Source: an uncultured Clostridia bacterium
GTDB lineage: Bacteria > Bacillota_A > Clostridia > Christensenellales > CAG-138
DNA length: 5,987 bases
Reading direction: 5' to 3'
Assembly: GCA_946623765.1 (NCBI GenBank)
Contig: CAMORL010000097.1
Span: 1 to 5,987 of the forward strand
Shown here: positions 1 through 5,792 of the stretch, piece after piece
Numbering within the stretch: the first letter of the stretch is position 1
How the letters are laid out: every line of letters starts with the position of its first letter
Made by a program: the position numbers and the translations under genes
Notes under the pieces: model-generated
The model's database searches: none
What the model saw: only the letters and a program-made list of their open reading frames with translations
What the model was told of the DNA's origin: nothing

Positions 1-809
1 TCCCGTCGGACTACATCATCGAGCAGATGATCCGCGAGGATATGCTGCAGCCGCTGGATTATTCGAAGATCCCGAACGCAAAGAACATCGATCCGAAGAT
101 GATTGAGATCACGAACGTTTTCGATCCGGGCAACAAGTATTCCCTGCCTTATATGTGGGGCACGGTCGGCATTCTCTACAACACGAAGATGGTTGACGAT
201 CCCGTGGACAGCTGGGGCATTCTCTGGAATGAAAAGTACGCCGGTCAGATCTATATGTACGACAGCCTCCGCGACAGCATCGGCATCACGCTGAAGTATC
301 TCGGATATGATCTCAATACCCGCAGCGAGGCGGAAGTTGCCGCCGCGCGCGACAAGCTGATCGAGCAGGCGCCGCTTCGGAAGGGCTGGGGCACCGATGA
401 CCTCCGCTCCACCATGGAAAACGGCAAGGCTGCGATGTGCGTGATCTATTCGGGCGACGCGTTCTGCAGCATGGACGGTCATGAGGATCTTGCGTACGCC
501 GTTCCGATGGAAGGCTCCAACGTCTGGTTCGACAACGTCATCATTCCGAAGACTGCCAAGAATATCGAAGCTGCGCATGCGTTCATCAACTTCCTGAACG
601 ACGCAAATATCGCGGCGCGCAACACCGAATACATCGGCTACACCACGCCGAACAAGGCGGCGCTGGATATCCTCGGATCGGATTATACCGAGGATGAGAC
701 CTACAACCCGCCGCAGGAGGTTCTGGATCGCTGCGATGTCTTCCACGACCTCGGAGACTTCACCGAAGTGTTTACCAAGGCCTGGAGCGCGATCAAGTCC
801 GCGAACTGA
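1..809 (+). CDS. potD: Spermidine/putrescine ABC transporter substrate-binding protein (PotD), 3' part
   Basis: The gene enters from the left edge; the first full codon is at 3 and the frame reads PSDYIIEQMIRED before any start, so the N-terminus (signal peptide and about 80 residues, judging from the usual ~350 aa) lies outside. In this family the protein is the extracellular lipoprotein or periplasmic receptor that hands polyamines to the PotABC permease. Family hallmarks seen are PYMWGTVGILYN (about 162-198), the GTDD/ENGKAAM region, YSGDAF, and EGSNVWFDNVIIP (about 507-548). The Trp and Asp of that WFD correspond to the polyamine-contacting Trp/Asp pair of E. coli PotD (WMD there, from memory). 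EYIGYTTPNKAA near 627-662 is the typical C-terminal signature. It ends in TGA at 807-809. The permease genes potABC would be expected upstream. Substrate preference (spermidine or putrescine) cannot be told from the fragment. Confidence 0.93.
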   Translation, partial: PSDYIIEQMIREDMLQPLDYSKIPNAKNIDPKMIEITNVFDPGNKYSLPYMWGTVGILYNTKMVDDPVDSWGILWNEKYAGQIYMYDSLRDSIGITLKYLGYDLNTRSEAEVAAARDKLIEQAPLRKGWGTDDLRSTMENGKAAMCVIYSGDAFCSMDGHEDLAYAVPMEGSNVWFDNVIIPKTAKNIEAAHAFINFLNDANIAARNTEYIGYTTPNKAALDILGSDYTEDETYNPPQEVLDRCDVFHDLGDFTEVFTKAWSAIKSAN

Positions 810-815
810 GGAGAA
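808..815 (+). promoter_or_regulatory. Ribosome binding site of the M42 peptidase, overlapping the potD stop
   Basis: The bases GAGGAGAA start inside the potD TGA and end 3 bases before the ATG at 819. The GAGGAG core lies 5 bases from that start. The overlap means ribosomes finishing potD are positioned on the next start, which suggests translational coupling and fixes the peptidase start at 819. Confidence 0.8.
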
Positions 816-818
816 CCT

Positions 819-1844
819 ATGGAAAAGCTGAAACAAACGCTCAGAGCGCTCATGTCGATCGACAGCACGACCGGATTCTTCGTGGAAATGGATGAGTATC
901 TGCTTGCGGAAGCGAAGCGGATGGGCTTTGAAGCTGTGCAGCTCAACAAGGGCGGCGTACGGTTTGAACTCGGCGGCGAAGGAAATCCCGTCACAATCGC
1001 GGCGCACACAGACGCGATCGGGCTGATGGTCCGTCGGATCAATGCGGACGGAACGCTGTCCGTCATCAAGGTCGGCGGCGTGCATCCGTACTATGCGCTC
1101 GACTGGAACTGCCGCGTCCATGCGAGAAACGGCAAGATCTATACCGGCACGGTCCGCAGAAAAAATCCGAGCGTGCACCTGATGAGCGCATCCGAAAAGG
1201 AAACGCCCATGGATCTCGACACCAATCTTGTGCTGCTTCTGGACGAGGACGTATACTCCCGTGCAGACGTCGAAAAGCTCGGCATCACCTGCGGCGATCA
1301 GGTCGCGATCGAAACGCGCTATCAGGAGACCGAAAACGGCTTCATCAAGAGCCGCTACCTCGACGACAAGGCAAGCGCGGCGACGCTTCTGCGCCTTGCA
1401 CAGCGCGTTGCGGACGGCGAAGTGAAGCTCAACCGCAAGGTCAGTCTGCTGTTCACCGAATATGAGGAGATCGGGCACGGCGGCGCATGCGGCATTCCCG
1501 CGGACACGAAAGATCTCATCGCGGTAGACATCGGGTGCATCGGGCTCGATCACGACAGCAACGAGCACAAGGTCACAATCACGACGAAGGACGCTGCGTT
1601 CCCGTACCACACCGTTCTCACCGACGAGCTCGTGAAGCTCTGCGAGAAGAACAGTATTCCCTACGCGCTCGACATGATGGTCCCGAGCTACGGGTCCGAT
1701 GCGGACGTTTCTCTTCGCGCAGGCTACGACGTGCGTCACGCGCTGATCGGTCCGGGCGTTCGCGAAACACACGGCTATGAGCGCACGCACGAGGACGCTT
1801 TGCAGGCGACGCTCGATCTCATTACCGCCGTCGTCGAAGCATAA
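819..1844 (+). CDS. M42-family metallo-aminopeptidase (FrvX/YhfE-like glutamyl aminopeptidase family)
   Basis: A 341-residue protein, the normal length for M42 peptidases, which are cytosolic two-metal aminopeptidases often assembled as tetrahedral dodecamers. Metal and catalytic residues are in the expected order: H63 and D65 (AAHTDAIG), bridging D182 (YLDDKASAA), catalytic and metal glutamates E216/E217 (EYEEIGHGG), D237 (AVDIG) and H318 (ETHGYERTH), so the enzyme should be active. The variants HTDAIG, LDDKAS and EEIGHGG, and the ending HGYERTHEDAL, resemble the M42 subgroup that includes the 'trio' hydrolase of proteobacterial osmoprotectant (NAGGN) clusters; that is recalled from memory, and no NAGGN synthesis genes are present here. 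It lies 9 bases after potD on the same strand and is followed by a terminator, so it is probably the last gene of a polyamine-transport operon. The natural substrate is unknown. Confidence 0.92.
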   Translation: MEKLKQTLRALMSIDSTTGFFVEMDEYLLAEAKRMGFEAVQLNKGGVRFELGGEGNPVTIAAHTDAIGLMVRRINADGTLSVIKVGGVHPYYALDWNCRVHARNGKIYTGTVRRKNPSVHLMSASEKETPMDLDTNLVLLLDEDVYSRADVEKLGITCGDQVAIETRYQETENGFIKSRYLDDKASAATLLRLAQRVADGEVKLNRKVSLLFTEYEEIGHGGACGIPADTKDLIAVDIGCIGLDHDSNEHKVTITTKDAAFPYHTVLTDELVKLCEKNSIPYALDMMVPSYGSDADVSLRAGYDVRHALIGPGVRETHGYERTHEDALQATLDLITAVVEA

Positions 1845-1859
1845 CGAATATCAATCCCG

Positions 1860-1884
1860 AAAGGACGCATTAACGCGTCCTTTT
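1860..1884 (+). terminator. Intrinsic terminator after the M42 peptidase gene
   Basis: A perfect 9-bp stem (1860-1868 AAAGGACGC with 1875-1883 GCGTCCTTT) has a 6-base loop and ends in a run of four T. It begins 15 bases after the peptidase stop codon. It overlaps the end of the convergent YlbJ-like gene, whose stop codon (1870-1872) sits in the loop. Read on the minus strand, no T-run follows the stem beyond the three U of the arm itself, so it looks mainly plus-directed. Confidence 0.72.
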
Positions 1885-2883
1885 CTGATGCCTTGATCTT
1901 GGCGTAAAGACAAAGACAAACAGCAGACAAAACGTGCAGGAGAGCATAACTGTTAGCAAATCGAAGCTGTTTTGCAGCATTTCTGTACCGGACGCCATTG
2001 TCGGAACGACGGTGTCCGGGCAGAACAGCGGCGTGAAGAGATAGACCGCAATCGCCGCAAGCAGCGCGCCGATCAGCCGGATCAGACAATAGCGCGGCAG
2101 CGGCAGCGGAAGAGCGGAAGCACTTTGAAACAGCACGGAAACACCGCCGAACTGCAGCAGAAAAGCGGTCAGAGCAAGACGCAGCGGAAGCGAGAACGGA
2201 AGCGCGGCGAGTCCGGAAACGCCGGAGGTCATTTCAAACAGCCCGAGCAGGACTGCGCGGACGACCGTTTCGCCCGCACCGAACAGACGAAAGACGCCGG
2301 TTGCACCGAGCAGCGCGCCGAGCACGGAGGCAAAGACGAGACAGCCGCCGATGTTCAGGATTGCCCGCACACCGTCAGCAATGGCTTTCGGCAGCGCGTC
2401 GGACAGCGCAGGAGATTCGGAAGCGCGCACGGCAGAGATGCGAACGCGTGACAGCGGAATGAGAGAAAGGAGCGACGTTCCATAGATGCCGAGCAGCAGC
2501 GGCAGAGCGGTGCGCTGATCGCGGAACAGCCCGGCGGAAACGACGGAAACCAGGAAGACCGGATTCGGAAGATTGCACAGCGCAGCGACGGTCTGCGCGT
2601 CGGAAAGACGAAGCGCGCCTTTTTGATACAGCGTTCCCGAAATTCTTGCGCCGACCGGATATCCGCCCAAAAGTCCGAGCGGCAGAAGCAGCATCGACGC
2701 CCGACCTTTGAGCCGGGAGAGAACGCCGCTTCCGAGAAGCAGCGACGACGCGACAAGATACGGCAGCAGCGACGGCAAAACCCGCGTCCACCACAGAAGA
2801 GCAGCGTCCGACGCGGCGGCGCTCGCTGCGCCCGGCGCGGCGATCAGACCGAACAGAATCAAAAGCGACAAAGCAAAAAGCAT
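1870..2883 (-). CDS. ylbJ: YlbJ/SpoVV-like integral membrane protein (nucleoside-recognition 'Gate' domain)
   Basis: A very hydrophobic 337-residue protein. The N-terminal segment (about 1-20) is followed by ALLWWTRVLPSLLPYLVAS (about 29-47), GGYPVGAR (73-80) and LCNLPNPVFLVSVVSAGLF (102-120), the repeat signature of YlbJ and other nucleoside-recognition domain proteins. A second Gate-like half has FEMTSGVSGL (216-225) and FLLQFGGVSVLFQ (241-253). Further membrane segments lie near 267-287 and 307-327, with a basic cytosolic-looking tail. In B. subtilis YlbJ (SpoVV, about 400 aa) is a sporulation protein made in the mother cell and needed for dipicolinic acid movement into the forespore. This copy is shorter, so a non-sporulation Gate transporter remains possible. 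GGAGG 6 bases upstream of the ATG fixes the start. It follows the patatin gene on the same strand after 38 bases. Confidence 0.75.
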   Translation of the reverse strand: MLFALSLLILFGLIAAPGAASAAASDAALLWWTRVLPSLLPYLVASSLLLGSGVLSRLKGRASMLLLPLGLLGGYPVGARISGTLYQKGALRLSDAQTVAALCNLPNPVFLVSVVSAGLFRDQRTALPLLLGIYGTSLLSLIPLSRVRISAVRASESPALSDALPKAIADGVRAILNIGGCLVFASVLGALLGATGVFRLFGAGETVVRAVLLGLFEMTSGVSGLAALPFSLPLRLALTAFLLQFGGVSVLFQSASALPLPLPRYCLIRLIGALLAAIAVYLFTPLFCPDTVVPTMASGTEMLQNSFDLLTVMLSCTFCLLFVFVFTPRSRHQKRTR

Positions 2884-2909
2884 AGCGTCCTCCGAGAAAC
2901 GCTATGCTT
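2873..2909 (-). promoter_or_regulatory. Terminator-like hairpin enclosing the ribosome binding site and start codon of the YlbJ-like gene
   Basis: On the minus strand, a perfect 10-bp arm (AAGCATAGCG, 2909 to 2900) is followed by a 12-base loop containing GGAGGA and by the complementary arm CGCTATGCTT (2887 to 2878). The transcript then runs into UUUGCUUUG, giving five consecutive U at the stem base. The ATG of the YlbJ-like gene (2883-2881) is inside the 3' arm and its Shine-Dalgarno sequence is in the loop. The structure could terminate patatin transcripts, limit YlbJ translation, or both. The pairing is seen directly; its function is inferred. Confidence 0.55.
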
Positions 2910-2921
2910 ATTTTGAACGTT

Positions 2922-3713
2922 TCATGCGTGCCGATCGAGCAGACGCCGGATCTCCGGCAGCGCTTCTGCGGCGGCGGCGCGTCCGATCGAAATGCACTTT
3001 GCGGCATCGTGCGGAACGAGCCTTCCCATGAACGAGACGTCGGGACGGATCAGTACGTCGGCGGAGGGAGGCTTCAGCCGGTCGATTGCGGCACGCATGA
3101 TGTCCACCGAACGAAACGCAACCGTATAGGGCGTGGATTTTCGCGGGGTATAGGGCGCAGAGATCGAAAGATCGACGCCGATGACGAGATCCGCGCCGTT
3201 TTCGCGTAGAATGTCAACGGGAATCGCTTCGACCGTGCCGCCGTCGACATAGGTTCTGTCTCCGATTGCGTACGGTCGCAGAAGCCCCGGAATCGCAATA
3301 CTGGCGCGGACCGCGTCGGCAAGCGAGCCCTCGTGCAGATAGCATGTTTCTGAGGTTTCCAGATCGACGGCGGAGCACCAGAAGGGCACGCAGGTCTCGG
3401 AAAACGATCGGTTATCCGTGACGGTTGCGCACAGCTTCAGAAACTTCTTTCCGGAAAATACGCCGGACCGGAACGGATTCGGCGGATCGAGGATATCATG
3501 CCGGCTGAGCTTTGCAGCGAACGCGCCGAGCGCGTACAGGTCCATTTCCGCGGCATACGCCGCACCGATGAATGCGCCGACCGACGCGCCGGATACAAAG
3601 TCGATCGGGATGTCCGCTTCCTCCAGAACCTGCAGAACGCCGATATGCGCAAGCCCGCGCATACCGCCGGAGCCGAGCGCCACGCCGACAAGCTTTCTTT
3701 TGTGCTGCATCAT
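2922..3713 (-). CDS. Patatin-like phospholipase / serine esterase (YlbK/RssA-type)
   Basis: A 263-residue protein consisting of little more than a patatin domain. The oxyanion-hole loop GSGGMRG is at 14-20, the nucleophile elbow GASVG at 42-46 (Ser44), and the dyad Asp in DGG at 157-159 (Asp157). All catalytic elements are intact, so lipid acyl hydrolase or esterase activity is expected. There is no signal peptide, so it should act in the cytosol or at the inner membrane face. The length and one-domain form match B. subtilis YlbK (about 260 aa) and E. coli RssA. GGAGG at 3722-3718 lies 4 bases from the first ATG (3713) and 7 from the next codon, also ATG (3710), so translation may begin at 3710. 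It is the first gene of a two-gene minus-strand unit with the YlbJ-like gene; as I recall, ylbJ and ylbK are also neighbours in Bacillus. Its substrate is unknown. Confidence 0.9.
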   Translation of the reverse strand: MMQHKRKLVGVALGSGGMRGLAHIGVLQVLEEADIPIDFVSGASVGAFIGAAYAAEMDLYALGAFAAKLSRHDILDPPNPFRSGVFSGKKFLKLCATVTDNRSFSETCVPFWCSAVDLETSETCYLHEGSLADAVRASIAIPGLLRPYAIGDRTYVDGGTVEAIPVDILRENGADLVIGVDLSISAPYTPRKSTPYTVAFRSVDIMRAAIDRLKPPSADVLIRPDVSFMGRLVPHDAAKCISIGRAAAAEALPEIRRLLDRHA

Positions 3714-3736
3714 GTTTCCTCCGATCCGTTTTACGC

Positions 3737-3767
3737 ATAGTATGTTTCGGAAAAAACGTGTTTATAC
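3737..3767 (-). promoter_or_regulatory. Candidate sporulation-type (sigma-E-like) promoter for the patatin-YlbJ unit
   Basis: Reading the minus strand, CATACTAT (3744 to 3737) differs from the B. subtilis sigma-E -10 consensus CATACAnT at one specified base. It also matches the sigma-K form CATAnnnTA except at the last base. The -35 position is weak: GTATAAA (3767 to 3761) shares four of seven bases with the sigma-E KMATATT and sits 16 bases away, slightly too far. The inferred start of transcription would lie about 10 bases before the patatin ribosome binding site, a sensible leader. The family role of YlbJ makes this plausible, but the match is not decisive. Confidence 0.33.
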
Positions 3768-3772
3768 GGTAC

Positions 3773-3801
3773 TGGACAAAACAGAGAGGGGTTGCTATAA
3801 T
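3773..3801 (+). promoter_or_regulatory. Near-consensus vegetative (sigma-A) promoter of the DUF975 gene
   Basis: The -35 box TGGACA (3773-3778) matches TTGACA at five of six bases. A 17-base spacer leads to a perfect TATAAT (3796-3801), preceded by TGC, which makes it an extended -10. Transcription should start near 3808, leaving a leader of about 23 bases before the GTG at 3831. The boxes lie back to back with the candidate minus-strand promoter, 5 bases apart, so the two could interfere. Confidence 0.85.
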
Positions 3802-3815
3802 TTCCATATAAAATG

Positions 3816-3823
3816 AAAGGGAG
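3816..3823 (+). promoter_or_regulatory. Ribosome binding site that decides a GTG start for the DUF975 gene
   Basis: AAAGGGAG ends 7 bases before the GTG at 3831. The in-frame ATG at 3813 overlaps this site, has no Shine-Dalgarno sequence of its own, and would lie only about 5 bases from the predicted transcription start. The GTG is therefore the better start. Confidence 0.8.
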
Positions 3824-3830
3824 TGTTTTT

Positions 3831-4535
3831 GTGAGCAGAAAGCAAATCAAACTGAATGCAAAAAGCGCGCTGCAGTTCCGGTACTGGCCGATTATCGGCG
3901 TCGAACTGATTGCCGCAGCGCTGACCGGCAGCGCAAGCCTCGGGTTTTCGTTCCGATTCAGCAACGGGGAAAGCATGGAGACGATGTTGAACAATCCGCA
4001 CTTCCGGGCTGTGTTGGCAACGCTTTTTGCAGTGTCGATCGCGGCGTCGATCGCCGGGATCCTGTATATGATCCTGTTCGGCAATGTGATTACGGTCGGC
4101 AATGCGGGAGTCCGTCTGAAGGCGTATCGCAAAGAACCGTTCAAAATCGTCGATCTGTTCTCCGGACTGAAAGCGTATAAGAAGAACGTCGGTACGATGG
4201 CGCTTTACACGCTGTTCGTCGCTCTCGGCTTCATGTGCTTTTTCATTCCGGGCATCATCGTAGCGCTGGGATTGTTCGAGGTTCCGTATATGCTTGCGGA
4301 GAATCCGGAAATCTCCGGAATGGAAGCCATCCGCAGATCGTGGGAGAATATGAAAGGACATAAGGGAGAACTGTTCGTGCTGTATCTGTCCTTCATCGGA
4401 TGGTTCATTCTGACGATATTGACCTTCGGCGTCCTCGCAATATTCTATGTAGGACCCTATGCGTCGCTTGCGGAGGCGGGGTTCTATCGTGAGATGCATC
4501 CTGTTGAAATCGAAGAGCCGGTTTCGGAAGCATAA
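3831..4535 (+). CDS. DUF975-family multi-pass membrane protein
   Basis: A 234-residue protein from the GTG at 3831. It opens with SRKQIKLNAKSALQFRYWP, the typical DUF975 start (a Lys-rich amphipathic stretch ending in YW). Hydrophobic segments lie at about 19-41, 60-84, 121-152 and 180-208. The conserved cytosolic stretch AENPEISGMEAIRRSWENMKG (about 156-176) and the following LSFIGWFILTILTFG and GPYASLAEAGFYREM are the family signature. DUF975 proteins are common in Bacillota and have no established biochemical role; a membrane-organising or envelope-stress function would be a guess. The gene is monocistronic, with its own strong promoter upstream and a terminator 15 bases past the stop, so it is probably expressed during ordinary growth. 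Only the start codon is uncertain: an alternative ATG at 3813 would add 6 residues. Confidence 0.9.
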   Translation: MSRKQIKLNAKSALQFRYWPIIGVELIAAALTGSASLGFSFRFSNGESMETMLNNPHFRAVLATLFAVSIAASIAGILYMILFGNVITVGNAGVRLKAYRKEPFKIVDLFSGLKAYKKNVGTMALYTLFVALGFMCFFIPGIIVALGLFEVPYMLAENPEISGMEAIRRSWENMKGHKGELFVLYLSFIGWFILTILTFGVLAIFYVGPYASLAEAGFYREMHPVEIEEPVSEA

Positions 4536-4542
4536 GAAATCC

Positions 4543-4586
4543 AAAAATGAAAAACCGTCCGATCGCTCGGGCGGTTTTGTTGTTTT
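4543..4586. terminator. Bidirectional intrinsic terminator between the DUF975 and phosphatase genes
   Basis: A 12-bp stem (4551-4562 with 4567-4578, one T-G pair) has the loop TCGC. On the plus strand it ends in TTTTGTTGTTTT, and on the minus strand in TTTTTCATTTTT. It lies between two convergent genes, 15 bases after the DUF975 stop and 14 bases after the phosphatase stop, so it can serve both. Confidence 0.9.
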
Positions 4587-4592
4587 CCGGAT

Positions 4593-5726
4593 TTATGCGG
4601 CGATGCGGGCAAGCAGCGCATCGATCTCCGCGTCGGTCATGCCGATGGAAAGCAGGAAGCTTCGCGCATAGACCGAAAGGTCGGCGGTCGTGATGTCGAC
4701 CGAATCGTCGTTGACGATATAGCGGATCATGGCGACAAGGTTGCGGTTCAGGATCGTATCGTACTTTGCTTTGTCGTTTTGCTCCGTGATTTTGTAATAA
4801 TTATTGTACGTGACCATGTAGTCGTCGACGATCTCCCGGTAGCTTGCGCCGGCAAGCGCTTCAAGCAGCATGCACATAAAGCCTGTACGGTCCTTACCCT
4901 CGGTGCAGTGAATGAGATACGGACCTTCCTGTTCGGTCATGGCTTTCAGCCCTTCACGGATCTTCGCTTTGAAATCGTCCGCCTGAAAGTTCATGCTCAT
5001 CGAAAGCAGGATGACGTGCCCGTTTTCGTAAAGATTCAGCCAGTACGGCGAACGGAAATCGTCCGCGGCAAGATACTTCTGCACCTTGGCTTCGTTGTCG
5101 GCAAGGTCGACCACGCAGTTGACGCCGGCATTTTGCATCAGGGCGTCGACGTACGGCGCACGGTTGTGCTGGTTGTCGCACGGGGAGGCGGCACGGTACA
5201 GCATGCCTTTTTTGAGATTTCCGATCTCCATAGCGCGGAAGTTCGCAAAAGCGACGTCGCTCGGATACCGTTCGCGCTCGTCGTAATAGTGGATGTTGCT
5301 CGCTTCCTGTATGTCGAGATAGGCGCCGCGCTCTTTCAGCGTGACGGTTGCGGTCATGCTCTCGTCCAGACCGGCAAATTCCCATACGTCCTTCCCGTAA
5401 TTGATCGCGGCTTTGATGTAGTCATATCCCGGATAAGCCACCAGAAGCGGCTCGCCGACGTTCACATAGTAGCCGCTGAAATAGGGGAGATCGTCCATCG
5501 TATAGCCGTTCGAAAACTCGACTTTGACGGAATCGCCGTAACGGAACCCCTGCGCGTTGAAATCGTCGATCGTCATCGTCAGATAGACGCCGCCGAACTC
5601 CGGCTCGTGAATGACGGACAGATCCTTGACGGTAAGCACGCCGTCCGGCTTTTTCGTACACGCGGTCAGACATGCTGCAAGAAAAAGCATCGCACCGATC
5701 GCAGCTAAAAATCGTCTGAACTTCAT
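4593..5726 (-). CDS. Secreted lipoprotein tyrosine/dual-specificity phosphatase
   Basis: A 377-residue protein with a lipoprotein signal peptide: basic MKFRR, a hydrophobic core, and the lipobox LTAC with lipidated Cys23, so it should be anchored on the outer face of the membrane. The C-terminal half holds the protein tyrosine phosphatase signature HCTEGKDRTG at 273-282 (nucleophile Cys274, phosphate-binding Arg280). This is the HCxxGKDRTG form of the Y_phosphatase3 family (Listeria LipA type), whose members act on phosphotyrosine and sometimes phosphoinositides. RAASPCDNQHNRAPYVD (178-194) and VVDLADN (205-211) belong to this domain. Residues about 28-140 form a separate, beta-rich-looking domain; GDSVKVEF, PGYDYIKAAINYG and ATVTL recall the C-terminal barrel of SAM-hydroxide adenosyltransferases, an uncertain reading. 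AAAGGA 8 bases upstream supports the start. It lies 66 bases downstream of the aldolase gene, with a terminator between. The substrate is unknown. Confidence 0.88.
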   Translation of the reverse strand: MKFRRFLAAIGAMLFLAACLTACTKKPDGVLTVKDLSVIHEPEFGGVYLTMTIDDFNAQGFRYGDSVKVEFSNGYTMDDLPYFSGYYVNVGEPLLVAYPGYDYIKAAINYGKDVWEFAGLDESMTATVTLKERGAYLDIQEASNIHYYDERERYPSDVAFANFRAMEIGNLKKGMLYRAASPCDNQHNRAPYVDALMQNAGVNCVVDLADNEAKVQKYLAADDFRSPYWLNLYENGHVILLSMSMNFQADDFKAKIREGLKAMTEQEGPYLIHCTEGKDRTGFMCMLLEALAGASYREIVDDYMVTYNNYYKITEQNDKAKYDTILNRNLVAMIRYIVNDDSVDITTADLSVYARSFLLSIGMTDAEIDALLARIAA

Positions 5727-5746
5727 ATCGATAATCCTTTCTTCGG

Positions 5747-5777
5747 AAAACGCCCGATCCGAAAACCGGACCGGGCG
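5747..5777 (-). terminator. Intrinsic terminator after the aldolase gene
   Basis: On the minus strand CGCCCGGTCCG (5777 to 5767) pairs with CGGATCGGGCG (5761 to 5751), an 11-bp GC-rich stem with one G-U pair, around a 5-base loop (GTTTT). Four U follow (5750 to 5747). It starts 15 bases after the aldolase stop and ends 7 bases before the phosphatase ribosome binding site. On the plus strand the same stem has an A-C mismatch and no T-run, so it is minus-directed. Confidence 0.82.
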
Positions 5778-5792
5778 CAGGGAAACAGGGGA

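Noticed and set aside
1972..2451. A 159-codon plus-strand open frame rich in Gln, Arg and Glu
   Set aside because: The composition is what one gets from reading a hydrophobic membrane-protein gene backwards; no start signal is seen.
2897..2907. CATAGCGT on the minus strand as a second sporulation-type -10 element, for the YlbJ-like gene alone
   Set aside because: A transcript starting there would begin at or inside the Shine-Dalgarno sequence, and no -35 is seen; the bases are better explained as the 5' arm of the hairpin.
2375..3007. A 210-codon minus-strand open frame across the patatin-ylbJ junction
   Set aside because: It is out of frame with both real genes, Arg/Ser-rich, and would run through the start of the YlbJ-like gene.
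3813..3830. ATG at 3813 as the start of the DUF975 protein
   Set aside because: It overlaps the Shine-Dalgarno sequence of the GTG at 3831, lies about 5 bases from the predicted transcription start, and adds residues (MKGSVF) not expected in the family.
4035..4065. Clustered TCGATCG words
   Set aside because: They fall in codons for Ser-Ile-Ala and similar residues and recur across genes in the window; codon preference explains them without a site function.
3795..4544. A 249-codon open frame on the minus strand, opposite the DUF975 gene
   Set aside because: Its translation is rich in Arg, Gln, His and Asp without any fold-like pattern, and it is exactly antisense to a gene with a clear family signature, promoter and terminator.
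4779..5708. A 309-codon open frame on the plus strand, opposite the phosphatase gene
   Set aside because: It is the antisense shadow of a lipoprotein gene with an intact catalytic motif; no ribosome binding site or recognisable motif supports it.
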